Positions 1 through 7,639 of a DNA stretch of 12,833 nucleotides are shown here, in pieces. Every line of letters starts with the position of its first letter. Position 1 is the stretch's first letter. The translations under genes and the position numbers were made by a program. The stretch spans positions 1-12,833 of the forward strand of contig CAYGZL010000075.1 of NCBI GenBank assembly GCA_964354345.1, written 5' to 3'. The notes under the pieces were generated by a model. It made no database searches, was not told the DNA's origin, and saw nothing but the letters and a program-made list of their open reading frames with translations. Source of the stretch: CAYGZL01 sp964354345. Its GTDB lineage: Bacteria > Chloroflexota > Anaerolineae > Anaerolineales > UBA4823.

Positions 1-153
1 TAGGATGAAAATATTATCCTATCTATCCTGTACATCCAGTTATCTACATCCATCATCATCATGAGCTACGCGGTAACCCCAACAGGAAGAGTACCAATCC
101 TATATTGAACCATTCGCGCGCTACAAGGTAATAATTAACAAAGGCGAAAATCA
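1..153. other. Upstream non-coding stretch before the fused permease
   Basis: No convincing coding sequence is visible here; the longest ATG-started reading frames run about 15-19 codons. It holds an imperfect hairpin (TAGGAT at 1-6 against ATCCTA at 16-21), a direct repeat of TACATCCA at 31-38 and 45-52, and four CAT units at 51-62. A weak promoter-like pair, TTGAAC at 105-110 with AATAAT at 130-135, has a 19-base spacer, which is longer than ideal. AAGG at 141-144 is a modest ribosome binding site, 9 bases before the ATG at 154. The gene for the importer's binding protein may lie further upstream, outside the window. Confidence 0.4.
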
Positions 154-2775
154 ATGCAGGCGCAGACAACCACTTTTTTATCCAGAATATTAAAATACGC
201 AGTCGTTCGGGCGATCTGGCTGATCGCGATGATCGTCATCGGTATGTTCATAGTTGTATTCGTCGTAAATTATGGGGGTTTTATTGATCAGATGATGCAG
301 GCGAATATCGATGAAGCCGTGGCATTCGCTGGTTTTGGAGGGGGTTTTAAGGGGATGACCCCGGAAGAAATAGTGAAGGTGTCAGAAGAAATGCGCTGGA
401 ATATGGCTGAGGCGGCGGGTTTGCATCAACCATTTCTGTTGCGCTGCCTGCGCTGGACCTACAATGCCGTGCGGTTTGATCTGGGCAAGTCGAACTGGCA
501 AACCACTATCAGCCTTCGGACAGAAAGTATGGCAGATGTCAGTGCCATAATCCGTGAACGTCTACCGATTACGCTGATGCTTTCGGGCACGACGAATATT
601 CTCGTATTCATCGCAAGTATCTTTATTTCATTGGCATTGGCTCGTAAACATGGGAGTTGGGTTGACCGCCTAATGGTCGCCCTCTCACCCCTGTCTGCCA
701 CCCCAAACTGGATCTATGGGGTGCTATTAATTGTGATTTTCGCCGGCAGCTTAGGCTGGTTGCCGTACGGTGGAATGTTTGACACATTTCCACCCGAAAC
801 CCGTCTTGGTTATGTGTGGATAGTTGGAAAACACATGATCCTCCCCGGGTTGGCGATCGCCTTAAGCGCATTCTTCCAGTGTGTGTATGCCTGGCGAACG
901 TTTTATTTGATGCATATCGAAGATGATCATGTAGAGCTGGCGCGGGCTAAAGGTTTGCCGAATACCATCATCGAACGCCGTTATATCATCCGCCCAACCT
1001 TACCGTACTTGATTACCTCCTTCGCCCTGATGTTGATCAGCTTCTGGCAAGGGGTCATCGCTTTGGAGATAGTCTTCGATTGGCCAGGAATTGCCGGTGT
1101 GTTACTGGGTTCTTTACGAGGCAATGATCGGAACATGGTGGTGGGTGTTCTGGTTACCTTTGCTTACCTGTTGGCGATCACGGTTTTCTTACTGGATATT
1201 TTCTATGCCTGGGTTGACCCAAAAGTCCGGATAAGCGGAGAGAGTCAAACAGTCCAGCCGATCAAGCCACGTATGCCCCTATCAGAACGCCTGCGCAGGT
1301 GGAAGCGACCAGTGGTTATGTTGCCCAAGTTACCAGATTTACGCCGCGTGGCTACTGTACCGGGGTTAAAAACGCGTGGTGGATTGGGCGATTGGATAAA
1401 GCAAATCCCTAAGCAATTGAGTGCGGGTTGGAGACAAATTCGCAACTATCCCTCCGTGGTTGCTGGCTCAATCATCATCTTTATCCTGGTTGGGGTTGCA
1501 ATTTATACGCTGATAGCTATTCCCCAAAGCCAGGCCAAGCTACTCTGGGATGGCACCACCGATCGTTGGGACTACAACCCAAAGAATGGTTTGCCAGCCT
1601 GGGTAAACTATTTCCGGTCGGATAAATTGCCCGAATCAATTGTCTTAGATACCCGCGAAGGTGATGTCCAGAAGACAGCTAAAGTTATTACTCCCGAAAT
1701 GAGCGAGTTGGATCTGGATTTTAGCTTCAACTACTCCTACAATGGCTTCCCTCAGGAATTAGTGCTGAACCTGGACAGCCACTATGCAGAGAAGCATCCT
1801 CATCTGGTAATGAAATGGCTGACTCCGGATGGTCGTGAGCTCGAAATATTTAATGGCTCAATGACGAGCACCTTAATTTATTACCCCGCTCAGGACGCAC
1901 GCTTGCAGAAAAAGCTCGGATATAAGGTCATTCCAGTCCTGTTCACACGTGCTGAAGATCCCTCCTCAAGCTCCGGGAATACGCTGCAATCATCGCCCAC
2001 CGCCCAACGGGGCACCTACACCTTGCGGGTGATTGCCTATACCTTCGAGCCTGAAACAACGGTGGACGGAAAATTAATTGTGTATGGTCAGGTCGCGGGT
2101 CTGGCGGGAACGGATGATAAACGGCGTGATTTAACCCTGGCCTTGCTGTGGGGGACGCCGGTTGCGCTCGCCTTCGGTTTAGGAGGTGCAGTGATCACCT
2201 CATTGGCGACCATGTTCCTGGCTGCGTTGGGAGTCTGGTTCAGCGGTTGGGTCGACCAGCTTATCCAACGGATTACCGAAATTAACCTGTTACTGCCGGC
2301 TTTACCAATTGGCATCATGGTTTACTACCTGTATTCAAATACCGTCTGGGCGATCCTGGGCGTGATGGTAATTTTAAACATCTTTGGCAGTTCTTTGAAG
2401 AATTTCCGGGCAGTTTTTATTCAGGTGAGGGAATCACCATACATCGAGGCTGCCCAGGCCTATGGCGTCAGCAGCTGGCGGATAATTATGCATTATATGG
2501 TGCCGCGCATCCTGCCTGTCCTGATCCCGCAGATGGTGATTCTGGTACCGGGCTATATTTTCCTGGAGGCCACACTGGCCTTCATGGGCGTCAGCGATCC
2601 CCACCTCCCGACATGGGGCAAGGTGATTTACGAATCGATCACTCACGGCGCCTTCGAGGGATATTTCTACTGGATCCTTGAACCGATTTGCTTACTCCTG
2701 ATAACCGGCCTGGCCTTTGCTCTGGTCGGATTTGCACTGGAGAGAATATACAACCCGCGCTTGCGGATTCAATAG
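154..2775 (+). CDS. Fused DppB-DppC-type ABC transporter permease (peptide/nickel importer family)
   Basis: This 873-residue integral membrane protein carries both permease halves of a binding-protein-dependent importer in one chain. Residues about 1-355 resemble DppB/OppB: a first membrane helix at 17-40, an extracytoplasmic loop, then five helices. An EAA-type coupling loop (E-L-A-R-A-K-G) lies around 258-290. A basic, cytoplasmic linker (about 356-430) leads to a DppC/OppC half, with a helix at 433-456 and a core from about 660, whose EAA loop (E-A-A-Q-A-Y-G) lies around 760-792. Separate family subunits are usually about 300-350 residues each, so the fusion is longer than the sum. The excess is a hydrophilic insert of about 200 residues (457-656) that should lie outside the membrane. 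The fusion is topologically sensible because both joined ends would be cytoplasmic. The substrate cannot be told from sequence; peptides, oligosaccharides and nickel are all used in this family. The start is supported by AAGG 9 bases upstream and by the usual N-terminal helix. Confidence 0.9.
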   Translation: MQAQTTTFLSRILKYAVVRAIWLIAMIVIGMFIVVFVVNYGGFIDQMMQANIDEAVAFAGFGGGFKGMTPEEIVKVSEEMRWNMAEAAGLHQPFLLRCLRWTYNAVRFDLGKSNWQTTISLRTESMADVSAIIRERLPITLMLSGTTNILVFIASIFISLALARKHGSWVDRLMVALSPLSATPNWIYGVLLIVIFAGSLGWLPYGGMFDTFPPETRLGYVWIVGKHMILPGLAIALSAFFQCVYAWRTFYLMHIEDDHVELARAKGLPNTIIERRYIIRPTLPYLITSFALMLISFWQGVIALEIVFDWPGIAGVLLGSLRGNDRNMVVGVLVTFAYLLAITVFLLDIFYAWVDPKVRISGESQTVQPIKPRMPLSERLRRWKRPVVMLPKLPDLRRVATVPGLKTRGGLGDWIKQIPKQLSAGWRQIRNYPSVVAGSIIIFILVGVAIYTLIAIPQSQAKLLWDGTTDRWDYNPKNGLPAWVNYFRSDKLPESIVLDTREGDVQKTAKVITPEMSELDLDFSFNYSYNGFPQELVLNLDSHYAEKHPHLVMKWLTPDGRELEIFNGSMTSTLIYYPAQDARLQKKLGYKVIPVLFTRAEDPSSSSGNTLQSSPTAQRGTYTLRVIAYTFEPETTVDGKLIVYGQVAGLAGTDDKRRDLTLALLWGTPVALAFGLGGAVITSLATMFLAALGVWFSGWVDQLIQRITEINLLLPALPIGIMVYYLYSNTVWAILGVMVILNIFGSSLKNFRAVFIQVRESPYIEAAQAYGVSSWRIIMHYMVPRILPVLIPQMVILVPGYIFLEATLAFMGVSDPHLPTWGKVIYESITHGAFEGYFYWILEPICLLLITGLAFALVGFALERIYNPRLRIQ

Positions 2776-2787
2776 TACAATCGATGG

Positions 2788-3720
2788 ATGCCGCCGGTTG
2801 TCATTGAAACCTACGACCTGACCAAGCGTTACGGGACACTCACCGCAGTTGATCGGCTGGGGTTATCTATCTACGAAGGGGAAATATTCGGTTTACTCGG
2901 TCCTAACGGAGCCGGAAAAACCACGACGATCGCCATGATCTGTGGCGTGTTGCGCCCGGATGCTGGGGAGGTTCGCATCGGAGGCAAACCCGCTCAGAGT
3001 TTCCCTGATTACAGGTCCCGTATCGGTGTAGCTCCCCAGAACAATGTTGTTTGGGATAAACTGACCTGCCTGGAGCAGCTTCAATTTGTGGGGGAGATGT
3101 ACAACCTGCCTGCCCGGACTGCACGGCAGCGCGCCAGAGAGCTGTTGGGGGTGCTAGATCTGGTTGATAAAAGCCACCGTCTGGCAAGCACACTTTCCGG
3201 CGGAATGAGACGTCGTTTGAACCTGGCTTTAGCTCTGGTGCATGATCCGGAGATCCTGGCGCTGGATGAACCTGAAGCAGGCCTCGATCCGCAAAGTCGG
3301 GTGTTGATCCGAGAATACATTCGCTCCCTGGCGCGGCGGAAAACGATTTTGCTGACCACACACAACATGGATGAAGCTGAGCGCATGGCTGACCGGGTGG
3401 CGATCATTGATCATGGAAAACTGCTGGTGGTGGATACGCCGGAAGCGTTAAAACGAACTGTAGGAGAGGGCGATGTACTGGAAATCGAGTTGAAGGATAT
3501 CGCAATTGATCGAGCAGTACAGATTGTACAAAACATCACACCAGGGGTTACACCAGCCAATCATGGGCTGCTCATCCGGACACCCGGGCTGGTAGAGCGG
3601 CTGCCAGCCATCCTGGAAGCGCTCCAGCGCGCCGGCGCACACGTGGAAGAAACCCGACTGCGGGCTAACACGCTCGAAGATGTGTTCATCCAACTCACCG
3701 GACGGAGGCTGCGCGAATGA
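2788..3720 (+). CDS. ABC transporter ATP-binding protein, DrrA/CcmA type (ABC-2 exporter family)
   Basis: This 310-residue cytoplasmic ATPase should power the permease encoded directly after it. All ABC motifs are present: Walker A GPNGAGKT at 38-45, Q-loop glutamine at 84, signature LSGGM at 136-140, Walker B ending in D160-E161, a D-loop near 165-168 and the switch histidine at 192. The Walker B tail reads DEPEAGLDP, with Glu where Thr is usual. The region after about 215 resembles the C-terminal extension of DrrA-like ATPases (DUF4162) and ends with the typical LEDVF motif at 296-300. It is not an OppD/OppF-type protein: there is no cysteine-rich C-terminal segment, and the core matches the multidrug/polysaccharide/heme exporter branch. 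The gene begins 12 bases after the fused permease with no clear ribosome binding site, so translation may be coupled to the upstream gene. Its stop overlaps the next start (ATGA at 3717-3720). The cargo is unknown. Confidence 0.93.
   Translation: MPPVVIETYDLTKRYGTLTAVDRLGLSIYEGEIFGLLGPNGAGKTTTIAMICGVLRPDAGEVRIGGKPAQSFPDYRSRIGVAPQNNVVWDKLTCLEQLQFVGEMYNLPARTARQRARELLGVLDLVDKSHRLASTLSGGMRRRLNLALALVHDPEILALDEPEAGLDPQSRVLIREYIRSLARRKTILLTTHNMDEAERMADRVAIIDHGKLLVVDTPEALKRTVGEGDVLEIELKDIAIDRAVQIVQNITPGVTPANHGLLIRTPGLVERLPAILEALQRAGAHVEETRLRANTLEDVFIQLTGRRLRE
3704..3708 (+). promoter_or_regulatory. Ribosome binding site of the ABC-2 permease
   Basis: GGAGG sits inside the end of the ATPase gene, 8 bases before the ATG at 3717. 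It supports the overlapping ATGA start and coupled expression of the exporter pair. Confidence 0.75.
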
Positions 3721-4886
3721 GGCTTTGGAAAGTATTCCTGAAAAGCCTGCGCGAGATGATCCGCGACCCCCTGATGCTCAGCCTGACACTGGCGTTTGCA
3801 CCGGTTTTCATGCTGGTATATGCTTTGTTCTTTCCAGGCGGATCAACCACCTACACCATCCTAGCGCTCAATCTGGATGCTGGCGCGCCCCAAACAGATG
3901 GAGCAATCTTTTTTGCTGGCAATGACGCGCTGAAAGCGATAGCAGCAGTCAGCTACAGCGATGGGAAACCCATGCTGTTGGTTCGATTGGTGGAATCTAG
4001 CCTCGATGCGGAGACACAATTGCGCAACCGTACGGGCGTCGTCTTCCTGATCCTCCCTGAGGATTTCTCTCACAGTTTACTGACCGCCCAGGCTGACCCG
4101 CAGCAAATCGCACCCCAGGTGGTGGTCAGGGGTGATTTGACCAATCCTTACTATCCGGTGGCCGCCATTTTAGCCACTTCGGCAGTCGATGGGTATGTTC
4201 AGGCATTCACTGGACGGCAACCCCCCGTACAAATAATTGAACAACCCCTGGCAGGATCAGCCACGCGCACCGAATATGAGACCTATGTGCCCGGTTTGCT
4301 GGTGTTTGCTATCATCCTGATGGTTTTCCTGGCAGCGATGACCATTGCCCGGGAAATCGAAGGTGGCACTCTGCGCCGGCTGCAAATGACCCGCATCACC
4401 GCGTTCGATTTGTTAGGAGGGATCACCCTGGCGCTCGTGTTGGTAGGCATCGCCTCCGAGGGACTGGCCTTTGCAGCAGCGTTGACGATGGGCTTTCGTT
4501 CGCAAGGATCCCTGGTATTGGCGGTTCTGATCGGAGGCTTAACCAGCCTGGCTGTGATTGGCATGGGCTTGCTGACCGCCTGCTTCTCCCGCACAGTGGC
4601 GCAAGCCTTCGTGATCGCCAATTTCCCACTCGGTTTCTTGATGCTCTTCTCAGGTGTGATGTACCCACTGCCAAAGACGGTTATCCTGACAATCGGAAAA
4701 CAAGCGATTGGCTTGTTCGATATTCTACCTACCACTCATGCAGTCAGCGCGTTAAACAAAATATTTAACCTCGGGGTTGGTGCGGGCGAAATACTCTTTG
4801 AGCTGGGAGCCTTAACCGTGCTGGCGGTGCTTTATTTTACCTGCGGGGTCTGGCTATTCCGACGGAAGCACCTGAAGATACGCTGA
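3717..4886 (+). CDS. ABC-2 type transporter permease (ABC2_membrane_3-like)
   Basis: This 389-residue membrane protein is the likely channel partner of the preceding ATPase. The topology is typical of the DrrB/YhhJ group: one helix at about 22-40, an extracytoplasmic domain at about 41-188, then five helices at roughly 190-210, 233-258, 265-288, 296-316 and 361-382. Between helices 2 and 3 is a coupling segment with E-G-G-T-L-R-R-L (215-222), which matches the conserved cytoplasmic E-x-G-T motif of this family. The start overlaps the ATPase stop by 4 bases and has a good ribosome binding site, GGAGG at 3704-3708, 8 bases upstream, so the two are translationally coupled. The protein ends in a basic cytoplasmic tail. 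The stop lies 4 bases from the stop of the opposing GH4 gene. The substrate is not predictable; efflux of a drug, lipid or small metabolite is possible. Confidence 0.9.
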   Translation: MRLWKVFLKSLREMIRDPLMLSLTLAFAPVFMLVYALFFPGGSTTYTILALNLDAGAPQTDGAIFFAGNDALKAIAAVSYSDGKPMLLVRLVESSLDAETQLRNRTGVVFLILPEDFSHSLLTAQADPQQIAPQVVVRGDLTNPYYPVAAILATSAVDGYVQAFTGRQPPVQIIEQPLAGSATRTEYETYVPGLLVFAIILMVFLAAMTIAREIEGGTLRRLQMTRITAFDLLGGITLALVLVGIASEGLAFAAALTMGFRSQGSLVLAVLIGGLTSLAVIGMGLLTACFSRTVAQAFVIANFPLGFLMLFSGVMYPLPKTVILTIGKQAIGLFDILPTTHAVSALNKIFNLGVGAGEILFELGALTVLAVLYFTCGVWLFRRKHLKIR

Positions 4887-4890
4887 TCGG

Positions 4891-6444
4891 CTAATCACCT
4901 TTGGTCATCTTCCCTTTATCGGCGGCGGAAGCATTGCGGCGCGCCTCTTCGGCGTCAGTTTCCATCTCTTCGACCGTCTTCACCTTGATGCGGGCCGCGC
5001 CTTGCGTCTGCACCAGGCGAACGCGCTTGCCGGTACGCTCAGCTTCTGCCAGACGCGCCTGGGCGGCGGGAATTTCGTGCGAGAAGTTTGGCAACCATTG
5101 CGCCTGGGCGACCAGCATTTCGTCGGTCATCTGCCAGACTTCCTCCGGGTTGCACACCGCCCCCACCAGGGGATCATGCAGCATGGCTTGCTTTAACAAG
5201 GTCACGTCGCCATGAACGGCAGCTTCAACGCCCATCTCCTGGACGCGCACCGTGGCGGCGCAAGTGGCAGCGCAGGCCAGCGACAGATTGCCAATTACAG
5301 GCATATTAATGCCAGTGTGGTCCACATAGCCGGGAATTTCAATCACACAGCCATCGGGCAGATTGGCGATGTGTCCCTGGTTGACGACATTGAAGAATCC
5401 ACGATAAGTGCGCCCGGTCTCCAGACCTTCGATGATATAGGAGCCATGCTCTTCGCTGCGTTGGTATAATTTCAGATCCAACGGGGCTTCTTCCAGCCAG
5501 CGTGGGAAATCGGTCTCAAACCAGTTGCGCGCTTCGGTGCAAACGCGTAGATAACCGCCGGTCTCGCCATTGATCCATTCCGACAGGTCGATCCACTGCA
5601 GGATCTCATCCGTGCGTTTACGATACCAGGGCACATACTCGCTCAGGTGACCATTTGACTCAGTCGAGTAATACCCAAAGCGACGCAGTACGTCAATGCG
5701 TACTTTCTCAGTGTGGGAATAGGTTGGATGTTGCTCGAACAGTTCCAACAGGTACGGGAGCATATCGATCCCGCGCCAGGTGACTTTGATGAACCAGGTT
5801 TGGTGGTTGAGGCCAGCCGGGACGACATCCACCTCACGGCGGTGCATCACATAATCGTCCGGCACCAGGCTCTGCGCCTTGGCCCAGCGATTGACGCAGT
5901 CAGTGATCTGCCAATGAGCGCCCTGAACGCCATGACACAGTCCGATCGTCTTGACACCGCCATACTGGTTGCATGCCCAGGTATTCATCGCCATCGGGTT
6001 GGAATAGTTCAGGAAAAGTGCGTCGGGTTGGGCGACTTCGCGGATATCTTTACAAAAGTCGAGTAAAGCCGGGATGGTGCGTTGGGCGTACATGATACCG
6101 CCGGCGCATAACGTATCGCCGACGCATTGGTCGACGCCATATTTAAGTGGGATGTCAATGTCGAGTTGGAAGGCATCCAGACCACCCTGGCGGATCATGC
6201 TGATCACATAATCGCTATCCGCAATGGCTGCCCGGCGATCTAGTGTGGCGACAATCCTGGCTGGCAGGCGATTGGCGTCAATGTCGCGCTGGCAAAGCTG
6301 GGTTACCATGTCCAGGTTGCGGGCGTTAATGTCTGTGAAGGCGAAAATGGTATCCGCGAACTCAGGCACAGTCAGCAGGTCGCGCATTAAGCGACGAGTA
6401 AAACCGATTGAACCAGCGCCGATCATGGCGATTTTTACAGGCAT
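4891..6444 (-). CDS. Glycoside hydrolase family 4 protein, probable alpha-glucuronidase/alpha-galacturonidase branch
   Basis: GH4 enzymes cleave glycosides by a redox-elimination route that needs NAD+ and a divalent metal such as Mn2+, normally in the cytoplasm. The 517-residue protein has the N-terminal dinucleotide-binding loop G-A-G-S-I-G at 9-14, GDT at 109-111, NYSNP at 146-150, the metal-binding Cys170 in GLCHGV, and His214 in GLNHQTW. A tyrosine of the GYYSTES segment (257-263) is the likely catalytic base. From memory, GH4 subgroups are told apart by the residues after the metal cysteine: CHEV for alpha-glucosidases, CHSV for alpha-galactosidases, CDMP or CNVP for phospho-enzymes, and CHG for uronidases. 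CHGV here therefore favours a uronic acid substrate. GH4 proteins are usually about 430-480 residues, and this one has an extra charged tail after about 470. The start is secure, with AAGGAG 6 bases upstream. No uronate pathway gene is adjacent, so the substrate remains an inference. Confidence 0.9.
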   Translation of the reverse strand: MPVKIAMIGAGSIGFTRRLMRDLLTVPEFADTIFAFTDINARNLDMVTQLCQRDIDANRLPARIVATLDRRAAIADSDYVISMIRQGGLDAFQLDIDIPLKYGVDQCVGDTLCAGGIMYAQRTIPALLDFCKDIREVAQPDALFLNYSNPMAMNTWACNQYGGVKTIGLCHGVQGAHWQITDCVNRWAKAQSLVPDDYVMHRREVDVVPAGLNHQTWFIKVTWRGIDMLPYLLELFEQHPTYSHTEKVRIDVLRRFGYYSTESNGHLSEYVPWYRKRTDEILQWIDLSEWINGETGGYLRVCTEARNWFETDFPRWLEEAPLDLKLYQRSEEHGSYIIEGLETGRTYRGFFNVVNQGHIANLPDGCVIEIPGYVDHTGINMPVIGNLSLACAATCAATVRVQEMGVEAAVHGDVTLLKQAMLHDPLVGAVCNPEEVWQMTDEMLVAQAQWLPNFSHEIPAAQARLAEAERTGKRVRLVQTQGAARIKVKTVEEMETDAEEARRNASAADKGKMTKGD

Positions 6445-6450
6445 TTTGAA

Positions 6451-6456
6451 CTCCTT
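6451..6456 (-). promoter_or_regulatory. Ribosome binding site of the GH4 gene
   Basis: CTCCTT on the + strand reads AAGGAG on the coding strand, 6 bases before the ATG at 6444. It fixes the start of the GH4 protein directly before its nucleotide-binding loop. Confidence 0.8.
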
Positions 6457-6593
6457 CTACTAGATATGCGTGCGAACTTTGCGAAAGAATCGGGGGATTA
6501 CGGAATTAGCAAATCGCACCTGGCTTGGGTCATTCGTTTTTCGATGGGTCTATTTTAACGCAAAGGCGCCAAGTCGCGGTGATAAAATATTCC

Positions 6594-6615
6594 AGATCTG
6601 ACGATCTTGAGATCG
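6594..6615. promoter_or_regulatory. Possible operator: three GATC words at 8-base spacing with a palindrome
   Basis: GATC occurs at 6595, 6603 and 6611, exactly 8 bases apart. The last two form the palindrome CGATCT-TG-AGATCG at 6602-6615, and AGATCT at 6594-6599 is itself a palindrome. The cluster lies about midway between the two divergent starts, where a regulator could act on both genes. No regulator family is recognised, so this is a candidate only. Confidence 0.3.
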
Positions 6616-6705
6616 AGTACAATTAATCAATGAATGCCCGGCGCGATAAATGCATAAAGACGAGTGCCTCTTACAATATTATCCTAATTTACCGAAATAA
6701 CACAA

Positions 6706-6711
6706 TTGGAG
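6706..6711 (+). promoter_or_regulatory. Ribosome binding site of the LppM-like lipoprotein
   Basis: TTGGAG lies 7 bases before the ATG at 6719. It supports a start that places a complete lipoprotein signal peptide at the N-terminus. Confidence 0.65.
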
Positions 6712-6718
6712 CTATTCA

Positions 6719-7468
6719 ATGATTAACCTCCTTCGCATCGCACGATTCGCTTTATTATCGGTGCTAATTGGCTTCTTGTTAAGCGGTTGCATCAAGGCTC
6801 AACTCTCGATTGATGTCAATGCCAATGGGTCGGGCGTTATTGGTATGTCCCTTGGTTTGACGAAAGAAGCCAGGTCTTTCCTCGCAACCCAGGGCAATGA
6901 TCCGGTTGCATTACTGGCGCAGGCCCTGGGTGAAGCGCCCGATCAACTAAAGGATTTCAAGGTGACCCGCTGGAGCGAGGGTGACTATGAATGGATCAAG
7001 GGCGAAGCTACTTTCAAAAACCTGGATGAGTTGAATACCCGACTGGCTAAAAATGAATATCTGAGCAATTTTTCTCTCACACGTCAGGGTGGATTCTTTA
7101 AAAACCGTTTTCTAGTAAGTGCTCAACTCAACCCATTAATGTTGGACACCAAGACAGTCGGTGCACCGAATCTAAAAGTTGATCCATCTCAGGTAATTGA
7201 ATTGAAGTTGGCGCTTCGCTTGCCGGGGACGTTGCTAAATTCGAACGGTGTGCAGGATACCGCGTCGGTTTCTCAGGTCTGGCTGGTTTCGGCCAGCAAT
7301 CCCGTGAGTGTGGAAGCGACCAGTGAGGCCTGGAATACCATCCCCTTTATCGTGGGTGGTATTGTCTTGGGGGTGATTATCCTGGCTCTGGTCCTGTGGC
7401 TGGTTTTACGTGGCCGGCGTACCCCTGAATCACCAATCACCTACGATGATTTAAACCCACTGGGATAA
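6719..7468 (+). CDS. LppM-like lipoprotein with C-terminal transmembrane anchor
   Basis: This 249-residue protein begins with a hydrophobic signal sequence and a clean lipobox, LSGC, with the lipidated cysteine at 24. The mature start (IKAQLSIDVNANGSG) has the pattern of LppM-domain proteins of Actinobacteria and Chloroflexota, in which a beta-strand opens an extracytoplasmic domain of about 180 residues. A strong membrane helix at 208-230 is followed by the basic stop-transfer RGRR and a short cytoplasmic tail ending in YDDLNPLG. The protein would thus be anchored twice, by lipid and by helix, with the domain outside the membrane. The molecular role is unknown; mycobacterial LppM has been linked to host interaction, but that does not transfer to this organism. 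The gene is divergent from GH4 and heads a forward run of envelope genes. The family call rests on recall of the pattern rather than on an alignment. Confidence 0.75.
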   Translation: MINLLRIARFALLSVLIGFLLSGCIKAQLSIDVNANGSGVIGMSLGLTKEARSFLATQGNDPVALLAQALGEAPDQLKDFKVTRWSEGDYEWIKGEATFKNLDELNTRLAKNEYLSNFSLTRQGGFFKNRFLVSAQLNPLMLDTKTVGAPNLKVDPSQVIELKLALRLPGTLLNSNGVQDTASVSQVWLVSASNPVSVEATSEAWNTIPFIVGGIVLGVIILALVLWLVLRGRRTPESPITYDDLNPLG

Positions 7469-7473
7469 GAAGA

Positions 7474-7608
7474 ATGGTAATGCTTCAGATCCTTGAAAAA
7501 CAAGCTTTCGAGGGGTTTGGTCGTAAAACCTGGACCGCCGGTCTGGAGGATAGCGCCTTCTCGGTCAGTTTTGGAAGTATGCCGGGCAGAAGGGCTATTT
7601 CAAGTTAA
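7474..7608 (+). CDS. Doubtful small ORF, 44 codons
   Basis: An open frame starts at ATG 7474, 5 bases after the LppM-like gene, and ends with TAA at 7606-7608. AAGAAG lies at 7468-7473; it is too close to serve the first ATG but well placed for the in-frame ATG at 7480. The product (MVMLQILEKQAF... GRRAISS) has no signal peptide, helix or motif that I recognise. It could be a small protein, the worn remnant of a longer gene, or chance. There is no in-frame link to either neighbour. Confidence 0.2.
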   Translation: MVMLQILEKQAFEGFGRKTWTAGLEDSAFSVSFGSMPGRRAISS

Positions 7609-7639
7609 CGCAATGTGCAGGAACAATAACTGACCAGAC

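Larger units (their letters stand above)
6445..6718. other. Divergent intergenic region between GH4 and the LppM-like lipoprotein
   Basis: This 274-base stretch has no coding frame I can support. It should contain promoters for both flanking genes. On the reverse strand the best pair I find for GH4 is weak (ATGACC, 17-base spacer, GCTAAT). On the forward strand TACAAT occurs at 6618-6623 and again at 6672-6677, but neither has a good -35 box at the right distance. Near the GH4 start TGCGAA is repeated at 6471-6476 and 6480-6485. A cluster of three evenly spaced GATC words with a 14-base palindrome lies at 6594-6615 and is listed separately. Confidence 0.5.

Noticed and set aside
1..21. Hairpin TAGGAT/ATCCTA at the window edge as a terminator
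   Set aside because: The stem is AT-rich with six pairs and a nine-base loop, and no T-run follows it. What precedes it is outside the window.
2903..3361. Reverse-strand open frame of 152 codons within the ATPase gene
   Set aside because: The opposite strand encodes every ABC ATPase motif in order. The antisense product is proline- and arginine-rich without domain features.
4283..4735. Reverse-strand open frame of 150 codons within the ABC-2 permease gene
   Set aside because: It is the complement of membrane-helix codons of the permease and shows no independent start signal.
10..6686. 12-base match AATATTATCCTA at 10-21 and 6675-6686, both in non-coding sequence
   Set aside because: A few chance 12-base matches are expected between all pairs in a window of this size, and the match does not extend on either side.
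7533..7543. GACC-GCC-GGTC hairpin as a terminator after the LppM-like gene
   Set aside because: Four-pair stem with a three-base loop and no following T-run.
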